Positions 1-9,180 are shown, counted from the first letter of the stretch. The stretch is DNA of 64,000 nt from Legionellaceae bacterium (GCA_020831865.1 JAFIFT010000018.1:62001-126000), one strand, 5' to 3'. Notes: generated from the sequence alone by a model not told the origin. Made by a program: numbers and translations.

Positions 1-8
1 CAAAAAAA

Positions 9-905
9 ATGTATCGTTCCTCAGGGCAGCCGAGCGAGAATGATTTGCTTCATCGATTGCAGTTGGAAGAGCAGATTTTTGGAAAAGTTAAGCAACTAGG
101 TGATTTTGCCGAGGTAAAAATTTCAGTTGTTTATTATCCCTCGGATCAAACAATGTTTGGCACGATGGATATCGTTAAAGCTAATGAAGTGTATCGAATA
201 CCCAGTAAAAAAAGAGTTCCAGATCAATCCAAGGTTATGCCAACTAATGGTACAAAAAGTCTTTTGAAGATTTGGAGAGACTATGATGAACGGAAACTGG
301 ACCTCCTCAGGCAAAATAAGCTCGATCTGAGTAAAACGTCCTGTCCAGCATTACACTGCACATGGGGATTTGATAAAGAGGATATTAAAAATATTTTGCC
401 AAAGCTACAAGCCGGGGTGATGCAACATAAACAAGCATTGATGAATATCATTGAAAATAGCGCTGATGATGATGAGCGTGGTGATGCTATTTTCCTATTA
501 GCTCATGATACTCATTATCAAGATATAGCCAATTTTTTAATGGATTTTACTGATGACGCCAGTGATTTGGTTCGCAATAATACGATGCGAGTGTTAGGTG
601 CTATTGTTGATAAACATAAAGTGAAAAACTTAAAGCTTTCGAAAATAATTTTGGCATTAAATTATCCGTATGTAACAGATAGAAATAAAGCGGCCTATGT
701 TTTATTTGGTATTATAAAATCCCGCCCTGAAACGCATGCTCAGGTGTTAAATCAATCTGGGAATACTTTAATTGAGTTATTAAAACTTAAACAACCCAAT
801 AATCATGATTATGCTTATCAAATGTTAAAAGTGTTGAGCCATAAAAATTATGATGAAAATGATTATACACGCTGGTCGAAATGGATTAATGAACACCAAC
901 GTTAA
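9..905 (+). CDS. HEAT-like repeat protein, possibly 5'-truncated by the window edge
   Basis: The product is a 298-residue soluble protein with no signal peptide or membrane segment. The C-terminal half (about residues 130-290) is made of paired helices resembling HEAT/armadillo repeats, for example around DDDERGDAIFLLAHD and VRNNTMRVLGAIVD. Such repeats usually form protein-binding scaffolds. The first ATG is only eight bases from the window start and the codons before it (AAA AAA) are open, so the real start may lie outside. The gene is AT-rich like the next two genes and precedes the HlyD/C39 exporter pair by about 70 bases, so it may belong to the same unit. I do not recognise a specific family. 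A role in maturation or self-protection for an exported peptide is possible but unsupported by any motif. Confidence 0.6.
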   Translation: MYRSSGQPSENDLLHRLQLEEQIFGKVKQLGDFAEVKISVVYYPSDQTMFGTMDIVKANEVYRIPSKKRVPDQSKVMPTNGTKSLLKIWRDYDERKLDLLRQNKLDLSKTSCPALHCTWGFDKEDIKNILPKLQAGVMQHKQALMNIIENSADDDERGDAIFLLAHDTHYQDIANFLMDFTDDASDLVRNNTMRVLGAIVDKHKVKNLKLSKIILALNYPYVTDRNKAAYVLFGIIKSRPETHAQVLNQSGNTLIELLKLKQPNNHDYAYQMLKVLSHKNYDENDYTRWSKWINEHQR

Positions 906-918
906 ATGTTAATAGGGC

Positions 919-950
919 TCACGCAAATATAACAGTTATGTTTTGCGTGA
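919..950. repeat. Palindromic inverted repeat between the HEAT-like gene and the HlyD gene
   Basis: Perfect 9-base arms TCACGCAAA (919-927) and TTTGCGTGA (942-950) flank a centre that is itself partly palindromic (ATAAC A GTTAT). There is no T-run after the right arm, so it is not a typical intrinsic terminator. It could be an operator or an mRNA stabilising hairpin in front of the exporter genes. Confidence 0.5.
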
Positions 951-977
951 ACCTTAAGTAAAAGCAGGTATTATCTT

Positions 978-1988
978 ATGGAAAATAAAAGTCCCCTTTT
1001 CAGGCAGGATGTTATTAACAATCGGATTCATAGGAGTTTGGGGACAACCAGAATTAATATACCACTAAATTATAGAGTAGCCAGTGCTGTAGGCTTGGTT
1101 ATCGTTTTAGTTTTGATTATATTTTTAAGTGTCGCTCAAATCTCAGAAAGAACCAATATTAGAGGGTATCTTGATTCTGAAAATGGGATTATTTCTGTGG
1201 AGTCTGATGTTTCAGGTATGATTGAAAATATTTTTGTTGAAGAAGGAAGTCAGGTAAAAAAAGGACAAATTTTATACACAATATCAAATGATTTTTCCAA
1301 AACTAACACAATAAAAATCAATAACCATGAACAGCGTATTGCTAATCTTAAAAGAGAATACCAAATTAAAAAAGAACACTATGCAGCTTTATCAAAGTTA
1401 TATAAAAAAAATTATATATCATCTTCTAGTCTAAAAGAGGTTGAGTCGGATCAACTAGAGCTAGAAAATAAATTAAAATTTGCCGAATACGAGCTACTAC
1501 AGTTTAAAGAAAATAAAACCCAGCAGATAACGGCACCAGCTAACGGAATTGCCACTAATATATTTTATCGCAGAGGCCAAAAAGTTCAGTCGTCCAAGTC
1601 GTTATTACAAATTGTTCCATCCATGGGCAATTTAATTGCACGATTGTATGTGCCCCCTAGAGAAGTTGGTTTTTTAAGGCCAGGACAAATTATTAACTTG
1701 AAATATGATGCTTATCCATCCAATCGATTTGGTTTTTATAAAGCAATCATTAAAGAAGTTAATCAAACCATTTTAACGGATGATAAAGAAGATAAACCTA
1801 TACATGTTGGTGAACCCTATTACAAAATCAAAGCCGAATTAAAACAACCTTATATATTAGTCTACGGAAAAAAAACTCAGTTAAACCATGGGATGACATT
1901 TACAGCCATTGTGACTGGAAATAAAAAGAAGATTTGGCAATGGATTTTTGATCCAATCTATAGCTATTATGGAGAGCAGGTTGTATGA
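978..1988 (+). CDS. HlyD-family membrane fusion protein (CvaA-like exporter adaptor)
   Basis: This is the periplasmic adaptor of a type I-like peptide exporter. It has a short cytoplasmic N-terminus, one membrane segment at about residues 34-54, a biotinyl-lipoyl-like half motif (VSGMIENIFVEEGSQVKKGQ, about 75-95), a long helical coiled-coil hairpin (about 110-175) and a beta-rich C-terminal part. The length of 336 residues fits the CvaA/HlyD adaptors that serve peptidase-containing ABC transporters. The stop codon overlaps the start of the ABC transporter gene by four bases, indicating translational coupling. Known CvaA-type proteins bridge the inner-membrane transporter to a TolC channel; no tolC-like gene is visible here. 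The gene is AT-rich compared with the DNA beyond 4.3 kb. Confidence 0.9.
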   Translation: MENKSPLFRQDVINNRIHRSLGTTRINIPLNYRVASAVGLVIVLVLIIFLSVAQISERTNIRGYLDSENGIISVESDVSGMIENIFVEEGSQVKKGQILYTISNDFSKTNTIKINNHEQRIANLKREYQIKKEHYAALSKLYKKNYISSSSLKEVESDQLELENKLKFAEYELLQFKENKTQQITAPANGIATNIFYRRGQKVQSSKSLLQIVPSMGNLIARLYVPPREVGFLRPGQIINLKYDAYPSNRFGFYKAIIKEVNQTILTDDKEDKPIHVGEPYYKIKAELKQPYILVYGKKTQLNHGMTFTAIVTGNKKKIWQWIFDPIYSYYGEQVV

Positions 1989-4066
1989 CAGCAATAACAA
2001 AAAATGTATTTAACATCGCCAAAAAAAAATTACCCGTTATTACACAAGAACAATTGGCAGAATGTGGACACGCTTGTGTAGCAATGATAAGCAAATTTCA
2101 TGGTCATAGAATAGAGTTACTCTCCCTAAGAGCCCTTGAAGCACCAACCATGAATGGTTCGTCTATGATGGACTTGGTTCGTTTATTCGAAAAATTAGAC
2201 TTCTCCACCAGAGCAATAAGGGTAGACGTCGGCGAGCTGAAACAAGTTCAATGTCCCGCGGTGTTGCATTGGAATTTAAATCATTTTGTGGTACTTAAAT
2301 CCGTTCATAACAAACATATTGTGATTCACGATCCCGCTGTTGGAGAAAGAACCGTCTCTCTTGATGAGGTCTCACGTTCATTTACAGGCATTGTTTTAGA
2401 AGTTAATAAAAATGAATTTTTTTCACCTATTCAAGACTCAAACAAATTATCGCTACTTGATCTTTTCAAAAATATCAGTGGACTAAAACATAGTCTTATT
2501 ATTTTACTGTTACTGTCATTAGCTATAGAAGTATTTATGTTAGTTAATCCATTATTCATTCAATATGTGACAGATGTTGTTACTAGTTCTAGTAATATCA
2601 ATAACTTATATGTTATTGTTGTTGGCTTTTTAATCCTTACGCTTTGTCACACATTTATTGAATATATGAGGAGTCATTTTGTTGTTTATTTAACAAATCG
2701 CATGACTGAGTATTTTTCTGCGGGTGTCCTGCATCATTTATTGAAAATACCTTACCATTATTTCCAATCTCGCCATAAGGGCGATATATTATCCAGGTTT
2801 CATTCCATTAATGAAATACAAAGTAAAATAACCACTGATTCTATCAATACGTTACTGGATGGATTCGTCATTATTTTAGCATTGGTTATCATGTTCATTT
2901 ACAGCATAAAACTTACCTTAATCGTATTGTTCGCTTTAACAGCTTATGCATTGCTCAGGGTTATGGCTTACCGCCATCATAAAAAGCAAACCGAGCTATC
3001 GATATATGAACACGCGCAAGTCAATTCAAAATTTCTTGAAATTATTCAGAGCATCATGTCTATTAAGCTCTATTCCAAAGAGAAGGCTATGTTTCAAGGA
3101 TGGCAAAATCACTTTATCAAAGCCATGAATGCCGACATAAAAATTTCACGGGTCAATATCTTATATAATGTCGGCAATATTTTTGTTTTCAACATCGAAC
3201 ATATTTTGGTAATTGCCATTGGCGCAATATTGGTAATGAATAATCAATTTTCAGTGGGTATGTTGATGGCATTTCTGGCGTACCGACAAAGTCTGGTGAA
3301 CAAATCATCTTCTTTTATTCAAAAAATATTCGATTACAAATTAATCTCCGTACAATTAAATAGAGTAGCCGATATTCTCCTACAACCTATTGAGAAAAAA
3401 GATCATTCCAGGAAGCTAACTAAAGAAATTTTTGGAGATATTAAAGTTAATAACTTAAGTTATCGTTATGCTGAACATCAGAATTGGATCATAAAGGATA
3501 TTTCTTTTCATATTAAACAAGGTGAAAAAGTTGCAATTACTGGCCCATCTGGCGTTGGGAAAACAACGCTTTTAAAAATCCTTTTGGGCCTATTCGTCCC
3601 AAGTTCTGGTGAAATATTGATTGATGATCTGCCCCTATCTAGTCTAGGACTCAGTCAATATCGAAAGGTATGTGCTACAGTTATGCAGGATGATACATTA
3701 ATTAGTGGTTCTATAATAGATAACATTACTTTTATGGATACCAAAATAGATATGGGTAGAGTTTATGAAGTCTCAAAAATGGCTCAAATTCATGCAGATA
3801 TCCTTGAAATGCCCATGAAGTACGAGACGCTGATTGGCGATTTAGGTAGCACGTTGTCTGGTGGACAAAAACAACGAATATTAATAGCAAGGGCACTTTA
3901 TAAAAATCCCAGAATTTTATTTCTTGATGAAGCGACCAGTCATCTTGATATTGAAACTGAAATTAAAATTAATGACATTCTGAAAAATATAAATATAACG
4001 CAAGTTATTATTGCGCATCGAGAGGAGTCTATTAAAATGGCAGATAGAATTATTCAAGTAAGATAG
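1985..4066 (+). CDS. C39 peptidase-containing ABC transporter (CvaB-like bacteriocin/peptide exporter)
   Basis: This 693-residue protein has the three parts of a peptidase-containing ABC transporter. The N-terminal C39 protease (about residues 15-140) has all expected catalytic residues: Gln21, Cys27 in ECGHAC, His100 in NLNHFVV and Asp116 in HDPAVG. The middle region (about 165-440) is the six-helix transmembrane domain. The C-terminal nucleotide-binding domain has Walker A GPSGVGKTT (about 519), signature LSGGQKQR (about 624) and Walker B ILFLDEA (about 643). Family members cleave a double-glycine leader from a small peptide and export it. No gene with such a leader was found in this window, so the substrate is probably to the left or encoded elsewhere. 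The start overlaps the adaptor stop by four bases. Confidence 0.93.
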   Translation: MTAITKNVFNIAKKKLPVITQEQLAECGHACVAMISKFHGHRIELLSLRALEAPTMNGSSMMDLVRLFEKLDFSTRAIRVDVGELKQVQCPAVLHWNLNHFVVLKSVHNKHIVIHDPAVGERTVSLDEVSRSFTGIVLEVNKNEFFSPIQDSNKLSLLDLFKNISGLKHSLIILLLLSLAIEVFMLVNPLFIQYVTDVVTSSSNINNLYVIVVGFLILTLCHTFIEYMRSHFVVYLTNRMTEYFSAGVLHHLLKIPYHYFQSRHKGDILSRFHSINEIQSKITTDSINTLLDGFVIILALVIMFIYSIKLTLIVLFALTAYALLRVMAYRHHKKQTELSIYEHAQVNSKFLEIIQSIMSIKLYSKEKAMFQGWQNHFIKAMNADIKISRVNILYNVGNIFVFNIEHILVIAIGAILVMNNQFSVGMLMAFLAYRQSLVNKSSSFIQKIFDYKLISVQLNRVADILLQPIEKKDHSRKLTKEIFGDIKVNNLSYRYAEHQNWIIKDISFHIKQGEKVAITGPSGVGKTTLLKILLGLFVPSSGEILIDDLPLSSLGLSQYRKVCATVMQDDTLISGSIIDNITFMDTKIDMGRVYEVSKMAQIHADILEMPMKYETLIGDLGSTLSGGQKQRILIARALYKNPRILFLDEATSHLDIETEIKINDILKNINITQVIIAHREESIKMADRIIQVR

Positions 4067-4357
4067 GGTAATAACTTTTATTAATTGGAGGAAAGGGTCT
4101 GTGTCCATAAACTGCTGTAAATTTTTAAATGGCTTGGCAGATTAAGTCATTGCTAAAATTCCGCATTATTGAGTTGTTCAATAACAATACATAACTTGCG
4201 CAAAATTCTGGAAAGACTCGATAAAATTTGCCTCTTGTATTATATTGAGAAACTATATTCCCACAATATCATAAACCATAGCTCATCACTTCCCTTTCTT
4301 TGCCTTGCTGTTTTTTGTTGCTAAATCGGCTGAACGGGAGATGCGCAACAATCAGGG

Positions 4358-7300
4358 ATGGTGAGACCTATGTACTTCTATCGCTTTCTGTGGCCGCTCT
4401 ATCTTTTCGTTATGGTCGTGATGCCGTTGTATGCAGCTGAAAATCCTGCGCCTCCCAAGGCATCGGGTGCCGTTGTGGTGCATGAGCATTATACGGACGT
4501 CCCCTGGCAGCAAAAATTGGGGACCTTTCTGAGTAATGCCTTTGTGATTCCCTTTGCCATTCCGGCCTCGGCGATTACCGCCGATTGTTCGGATTCACCC
4601 GGGCGTTGTATTCTACGATACGGGATTGTCAATGTGATCGGCATTGAACGCACAGATACGGTTTATACCCCCAATGAAACCCGTTTTTGCCAATCCGGTC
4701 ACTGTGTGGAAGTCGTTGTAACGGTGGGCAATTATAATACTATGACGAGTGGGAAGCCGGAACCGGATGTCTTTGGGGTGCCGGTAGCCGTGCCACCTTA
4801 TAAGGGCTATGTGATCAATATTGGGACGACCTATGGACCACAACTGCCGTGGTATTTGTCGCATTATTGCAGCAGTGGTACGGGTGTGCAGGATCAGTTG
4901 CCCGATAATGTTTGCTACGCGGATTATTTTACAGACCTGGTTGATGGTTTTCGCTTAACGCCTTATCCTGAAGGTGCTTTTCCGAAGGAGCGCCCCTGGT
5001 ATGTGTTTGATCACAATCCGGATAATCTTTGCCAGGCAGGACAAACGCTTTGCTCTATTCAGATGGGTGCCTTTGATATGCAAATCCTGAGCGAGCCGCC
5101 CTTGTTCGCTGATAAAAATAACGCTGTCATTGAGACTTTCAATCAACAGCTTGCTGGCTTTAGTGATGATGGAACGCACTTCCCCTGGAGCAAAGTGCCG
5201 CAAATTTCTTTTGCCAGTTTATTGACGTATTCGCAAAAAAATCCCTTTGTCGGTCATTATGAAACCGTGTATTACCGCGATCAGGAACAAACAGGTATGA
5301 AACTGTATGGTCCAAAGCAGTTTTTGTATCCCAGCCTGTGTCAACTGTCTGATTTGGAAAATAATAATTCTGAACAACTCCGGAAATGCGGCATTAATTA
5401 TGAGATTCACCACAGTGGTTTTAAATTCAAAGCTGATGGAAGCGAGCAATGGCCCGGTTCGCAGAATTTGGTGTACATTAACAGTTACAGTCGCACTGCC
5501 TTTATGTATGCGGGCATTCCTGCCGAGGCCATGCCGGTTCCGGTATCCTTGCGCGATCGCATTGAAAGAGCCAGTATTTTTACCACCTATATGCCTCTGG
5601 TGAATGCCGGTGATTTCCAAAGTCCCTCTAATCGTCCCTATAATAAGGATTATTGGCATACCTTGTATTTAACCAATCACCGTATTATGGATGTACTGAC
5701 TTTTATCAGCGGCGTGCGCGGTAAGATTTTGTTTCACAATGAATATCGCTCCAAAAAACTCTTTCCGCCGGAAGGCGATATTGCCGCCCCACCCGAAAAC
5801 TTTCCGGCCAGTGTGCATTATAACGGTCCGTCAAATCGCTACAGTGCCGTCAGTTGTGATGCCTGCCATATCCGCAATGGCAGTGGTATACCCCTGAAAT
5901 TCAGGAATGTACAGTCTACCGAACTGGTCGCCACCGATCAGCAGGGGATAGACTATCCGTATCATTTGGAACGTGATTATACCCTGACACAACCCCCGGC
6001 GCCGATGGGTTTGCGTTTTATTGATCTGGGTGCCAATCATCCAGCACAGACCACGATGGACTCCGAGTACCTCTATAATAATTCGCCGCGTGTCTCGCAG
6101 GGGTATTACAGTAACCGGATCATGAATTTTTATGGCAAAATGTTTTATGTTTTTGGCAGTCAACGTGATGGACGCTTTCGTTGGACGCTCCACAATATAG
6201 CGGAGCTGCCGTCTCATGTGCAGTACAGTATAGTCGATGATACAAAACGGGGCGCCTATGTGCCGAAGCAGATCGTCTTTGCTCCTTTCATCGCTGCTGA
6301 AAATTGCCAGCCCTCGGATATCAAAACAATGCCGACAGGTGTCCCCGGCCTGAGTCCGAACATTTGGCCTCAGCAATGCAGTGATGTGAATGGAGCAGCT
6401 ATTGACCAGGCCCTGGCCTCTGCTGATCTGGGGGTCATGTTGTTAAATGCCAACCGCCTGGTGGGTATGAATGTGTTGGAGGCCTTGCCGAACCAATGGA
6501 TTTTAAAGAATCAGGCCCGGCAGGCGCGCGAGTTTGGTCCTGAGATTGCCGGTTCAGTCAGTTGGGTACCGGGTTCTTACCAACTGGCGAACAAACGCAG
6601 TATCCGTTGGTGTGCTGAAAACGAAAAAAATCTGCACACGTGTTTTATTGGCCGCTTTGGTTGGTCGGCGGCGACCGGCACTCTGGAAGACCAAGTGTCC
6701 GGAGGAGCGGGGTATCCGGAGTTAAACCTAACGGCGGTGAGTGAGCGGGTGGATGGGAAAAAAATACCTTTTCGCTTTACCGCACCGAACTGCGGACCAG
6801 CTAATACGCGTTGTCTGGAGAGCCAGCCCAATTCTGTCCTGACAGAAGAAGAAATTGGCAATCTCGCCGATTATATGCGTTGGCTGGGCGTCTTTAACCG
6901 CTCGGAATTTCAAGTGGCCAGCGATATCGTACAGCGTGGAGAACGTGTTTTTAAACAACTGGGCTGCAATCATTGCCACATAGTGGATAAAATCGCCCTG
7001 GATCCACAGGATAATGTGCTACCCGAGGAATACAGAACACGCTTGCAAAGTTTGAGCGACGATACACATCAGCCGTTTGTATCCTATTTGGGGAGTGACC
7101 TCCTGTTGCATGACATGGGCTATTTGTCCCAGGTCGCTCCTACCCCGGAAGGGCACGCGATTCGCGATAAAAATGGCGTGATTCTGCCCCAGTATAAAAC
7201 CTACATTTATAAATTCAGAACGCCGCCTTTAATGAATCTCCGCTTTAACCGTTTTGTGACTGACTCGCGATTTTACCTGGCGGATGGTAGCGCTGTGGGC

Positions 7301-7465
7301 AAGAATTGTGATTTTCTCCTGCATGATGGCAGAGCCTGTGATGTCATTGAGGCCAGCTTACTGCACGATGGCCCGCTGGTAAAAAAACTGAACATGATTA
7401 CGCAGTTAAATCGCCTAAGCCAGGCTGACAGGGATGCCTTGCGGGCATTTTTATACTCCTTGTAA
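4358..7465 (+). CDS. Large di-haem c-type cytochrome / DHOR-like oxidoreductase with signal peptide
   Basis: This 1035-residue exported protein starts with a Sec signal peptide (hydrophobic core about residues 8-25, cleavage near AAEN). It carries two haem-attachment motifs, C500-DA-C503-H504 and C870-NH-C873-H874. The C-terminal part, with FRTPPLMNLR, an LHDGR segment, an LLHDG segment and a final LRAFLYSL, resembles the di-haem oxidoreductase (DUF1111/DHOR, peroxidase-like) family. It is about twice the length of ordinary DHOR proteins; residues 27 to about 450 show no domain I recognise and are rich in aromatic residues and paired cysteines. It should act in the periplasm. Its substrate is unknown. 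The neighbouring flavin oxidoreductase starts ten bases downstream, suggesting one transcript. An alternative start lies four codons downstream. Confidence 0.75.
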   Translation: MVRPMYFYRFLWPLYLFVMVVMPLYAAENPAPPKASGAVVVHEHYTDVPWQQKLGTFLSNAFVIPFAIPASAITADCSDSPGRCILRYGIVNVIGIERTDTVYTPNETRFCQSGHCVEVVVTVGNYNTMTSGKPEPDVFGVPVAVPPYKGYVINIGTTYGPQLPWYLSHYCSSGTGVQDQLPDNVCYADYFTDLVDGFRLTPYPEGAFPKERPWYVFDHNPDNLCQAGQTLCSIQMGAFDMQILSEPPLFADKNNAVIETFNQQLAGFSDDGTHFPWSKVPQISFASLLTYSQKNPFVGHYETVYYRDQEQTGMKLYGPKQFLYPSLCQLSDLENNNSEQLRKCGINYEIHHSGFKFKADGSEQWPGSQNLVYINSYSRTAFMYAGIPAEAMPVPVSLRDRIERASIFTTYMPLVNAGDFQSPSNRPYNKDYWHTLYLTNHRIMDVLTFISGVRGKILFHNEYRSKKLFPPEGDIAAPPENFPASVHYNGPSNRYSAVSCDACHIRNGSGIPLKFRNVQSTELVATDQQGIDYPYHLERDYTLTQPPAPMGLRFIDLGANHPAQTTMDSEYLYNNSPRVSQGYYSNRIMNFYGKMFYVFGSQRDGRFRWTLHNIAELPSHVQYSIVDDTKRGAYVPKQIVFAPFIAAENCQPSDIKTMPTGVPGLSPNIWPQQCSDVNGAAIDQALASADLGVMLLNANRLVGMNVLEALPNQWILKNQARQAREFGPEIAGSVSWVPGSYQLANKRSIRWCAENEKNLHTCFIGRFGWSAATGTLEDQVSGGAGYPELNLTAVSERVDGKKIPFRFTAPNCGPANTRCLESQPNSVLTEEEIGNLADYMRWLGVFNRSEFQVASDIVQRGERVFKQLGCNHCHIVDKIALDPQDNVLPEEYRTRLQSLSDDTHQPFVSYLGSDLLLHDMGYLSQVAPTPEGHAIRDKNGVILPQYKTYIYKFRTPPLMNLRFNRFVTDSRFYLADGSAVGKNCDFLLHDGRACDVIEASLLHDGPLVKKLNMITQLNRLSQADRDALRAFLYSL

Positions 7466-7474
7466 GGAACGTTT

Positions 7475-8590
7475 ATGCACCATACGCCACAGCTTTTTAT
7501 GCCACTGCAAATAAAAACGATCACCTTTAAAAATCGAATCTGGATTTCGCCCATGTGTCAGTATTCCTGCGTACAGGGGTATCCCGGCGATTGGCATTTG
7601 GTGCATCTGGGAAGCAGGGCTGTTGGGGGTGCGGGCCTGGTCATGCTGGAGGCGACGGCCGTATCACCTGAGGGCCGAATTTCTCCGCATGACAGCGGCA
7701 TTTGGTCAGATGAGCAGGTTTCTGCTTTTAAACGACTGAGTGATACTATTAAAAGTCAGGGTGCCGTGAGTGGGATACAAATTGCCCATGCTGGCAGAAA
7801 GGGTTCTATCGCTGCACCCTGGGATGGGGACAAGCGCATCCCCCTGTCTGAGGGGGGCTGGCAAACCATTGCTCCGAGCGCCCTCCCTTTCAAAGCGGAT
7901 GATCCCCCACCCAAGGCCATGGATAGCGCAGACAGGGCACACATCCTCGATGCGTTTGTCGCTGCTGCGCGGCGTTGTGTACAGGCAGGGTTTCAGGTGC
8001 TTGAAATTCATATGGCGCATGGTTACCTCATGCATCAATTTTTATCACCACTTGCGAATCAACGCCAGGATGAATATGGCGGCAGCCTGGAGAATCGCCT
8101 GCGTTTTCCCTTGGAAGTTGCCGCTGCGGTACGACAGCAATGGCCGCAACACTTGCCTTTGTTTGTGCGGATTTCCGCGACTGACTGGGTCGGTGGTGTC
8201 GAGGAATTGGCGGATATCAGTCCACAGGAGCAGTTGCCTGTCGCCTCCTGGAACCTCGCCGAGTCTATGGTGTTTTGTCGCCAGTTAAAAGCGCTGGGTG
8301 TCGATCTCATTGACTGTTCCACTGGGGGTACGCTGCCGAATGTCCGTATTCCGTTTGGCCCGGGATATCAGGTTCCCTTTGCCAGCGCCATTCGGCGTGA
8401 CGCTGATATCCTGACCGCTGCGGTGGGAATGATCAGCGAACCCATGCAAGCGGAGTCCATTTTGCTACAACAACAAGCGGATGCCATCTTTATCGGCAGA
8501 GCATCATTGCGCAACCCATATTGGCCGCAGTATGCCGCAGGCTTGCTTGGTGTCGAGCTGGAAAAAGCCAGGCAATATCAGCGTTCCTAA
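7475..8590 (+). CDS. Old Yellow Enzyme family NAD(P)H:flavin oxidoreductase (YqjM/NamA-like)
   Basis: This FMN-dependent TIM-barrel enzyme reduces activated C=C bonds. Its 371-residue sequence has the YqjM-subclass hallmarks: SPMCQY near residue 26 with the redox-tuning Cys, the substrate-binding HAGRKGS (about 105), and EIHMAHGYLMHQFLSP followed by NQRQDEYGGSLENR (about 170-205), plus the C-terminal FIGRASLRNPYWP phosphate-binding end. It is cytosolic. The gene lies ten bases after the cytochrome-like gene, likely in one operon, and is followed by a clear terminator. The physiological substrate cannot be read from the sequence; this subclass usually handles enones, quinones or nitro compounds. 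Confidence 0.92.
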   Translation: MHHTPQLFMPLQIKTITFKNRIWISPMCQYSCVQGYPGDWHLVHLGSRAVGGAGLVMLEATAVSPEGRISPHDSGIWSDEQVSAFKRLSDTIKSQGAVSGIQIAHAGRKGSIAAPWDGDKRIPLSEGGWQTIAPSALPFKADDPPPKAMDSADRAHILDAFVAAARRCVQAGFQVLEIHMAHGYLMHQFLSPLANQRQDEYGGSLENRLRFPLEVAAAVRQQWPQHLPLFVRISATDWVGGVEELADISPQEQLPVASWNLAESMVFCRQLKALGVDLIDCSTGGTLPNVRIPFGPGYQVPFASAIRRDADILTAAVGMISEPMQAESILLQQQADAIFIGRASLRNPYWPQYAAGLLGVELEKARQYQRS

Positions 8591-8608
8591 TGAGGGCGGA
8601 GATCTGGC

Positions 8609-8632
8609 AGGCCAGGTTTGTTGGCCTTTTAT
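8609..8632 (+). terminator. Rho-independent terminator after the OYE gene
   Basis: Stem AGGCCA (8609-8614) pairs with TGGCCT (8622-8627) around a 7-base loop and is followed by a T-rich run. It sits 19 bases after the OYE stop codon. Confidence 0.75.
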
Positions 8633-8692
8633 TTGCCTTTTTTAGCGCCGACAAGCTATACTCATCCTTCAAAAAAACAGAAGGAGAGTCCT

Positions 8693-8776
8693 ATGAACCA
8701 TAACGAAATGATTTGCCGGATTGTACGCTATATTACCCAAAACCCCAGTGCGGACACGTCCTGTTGCGGGCATTAA
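8693..8776 (+). other. Shine-Dalgarno-led short frame with a -1 slippery heptamer, leading into the next gene
   Basis: ATG at 8693 has the best ribosome site of this locus (AAGGAG seven bases upstream). Its frame reads 27 codons and ends at TAA 8774-8776, which overlaps an ATG (8776) of the downstream frame. Inside it, at 8740-8746, is A AAC CCC in zero frame, a heptamer of the X XXY YYZ type. A -1 shift there would join residue 18 directly to the frame of the next gene and give a 162-residue product. The alternatives are a real one-base indel, or a leader peptide with coupled re-initiation. Confidence 0.4.
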
Positions 8777-9180
8777 TGGACTGTGAATTATCAATAATAC
8801 GCCAGTACAAAAATCCGCAGGTCCTGCACTATTTTTGTCACCACCATCCCGCTTTTTCGCTCCAGGAAGGTGAGCAGTTGTTTGAAGATTTATTAAGCTG
8901 GATGTGGTTAAGCCAGCAACGCAAGACGCAGGCGAAGACAACGCGGCTCTTTGGCCCGCTGTTGCCGCTGGATGCCCTGTGGCATGCCTTCATTTTGCAT
9001 ACCCGGGATTATGTCGATTTTTCAATGCGATATTTTGGCACCTATTTCCACCATGAGGTCGAACCACTTGGTAGGGAACATGTCATGCAGGAAGCGGAAC
9101 TCACCGACTTTCTGCACGACTGTCTGAGTTATCTCGGTAGCGCATGGGTGGAGCGCCGCTTTGCTGAGGCATTCCGCTGA
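8713..9180 (+). CDS. Small protein with similarity to glycine-rich-domain-like (GRDP-type, DUF1399-like) proteins
   Basis: The open frame runs from a TTG at 8713, but an ATG at 8776 or entry by -1 frameshift from 8693 are better supported starts, because no ribosome site precedes 8713. The conserved part is roughly the second half: LDALWHAFILHTRDYVDF followed by YFGTYFHHEV. This resembles the LDxLWHAF...Y...FG..FHH pattern of GRDP-like proteins. The protein is cytosolic, with no signal peptide. Function in bacteria is not established. It is preceded by the OYE terminator, so it should have its own promoter in 8633-8690, where I see no convincing -35/-10 pair. It is convergent with the flagellar-type operon. 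Confidence 0.55.
   Translation: MPDCTLYYPKPQCGHVLLRALMDCELSIIRQYKNPQVLHYFCHHHPAFSLQEGEQLFEDLLSWMWLSQQRKTQAKTTRLFGPLLPLDALWHAFILHTRDYVDFSMRYFGTYFHHEVEPLGREHVMQEAELTDFLHDCLSYLGSAWVERRFAEAFR

Noticed and set aside
4067-4357. Search for a double-glycine peptide gene or small RNA after the C39 exporter
   Set aside because: Only a 14-codon GTG frame with a purine-rich site is present, without a GG leader.
5831-6376. 181-codon antisense frame under the cytochrome-like gene
   Set aside because: Falls wholly inside a well-supported gene; composition is that of a shadow frame.
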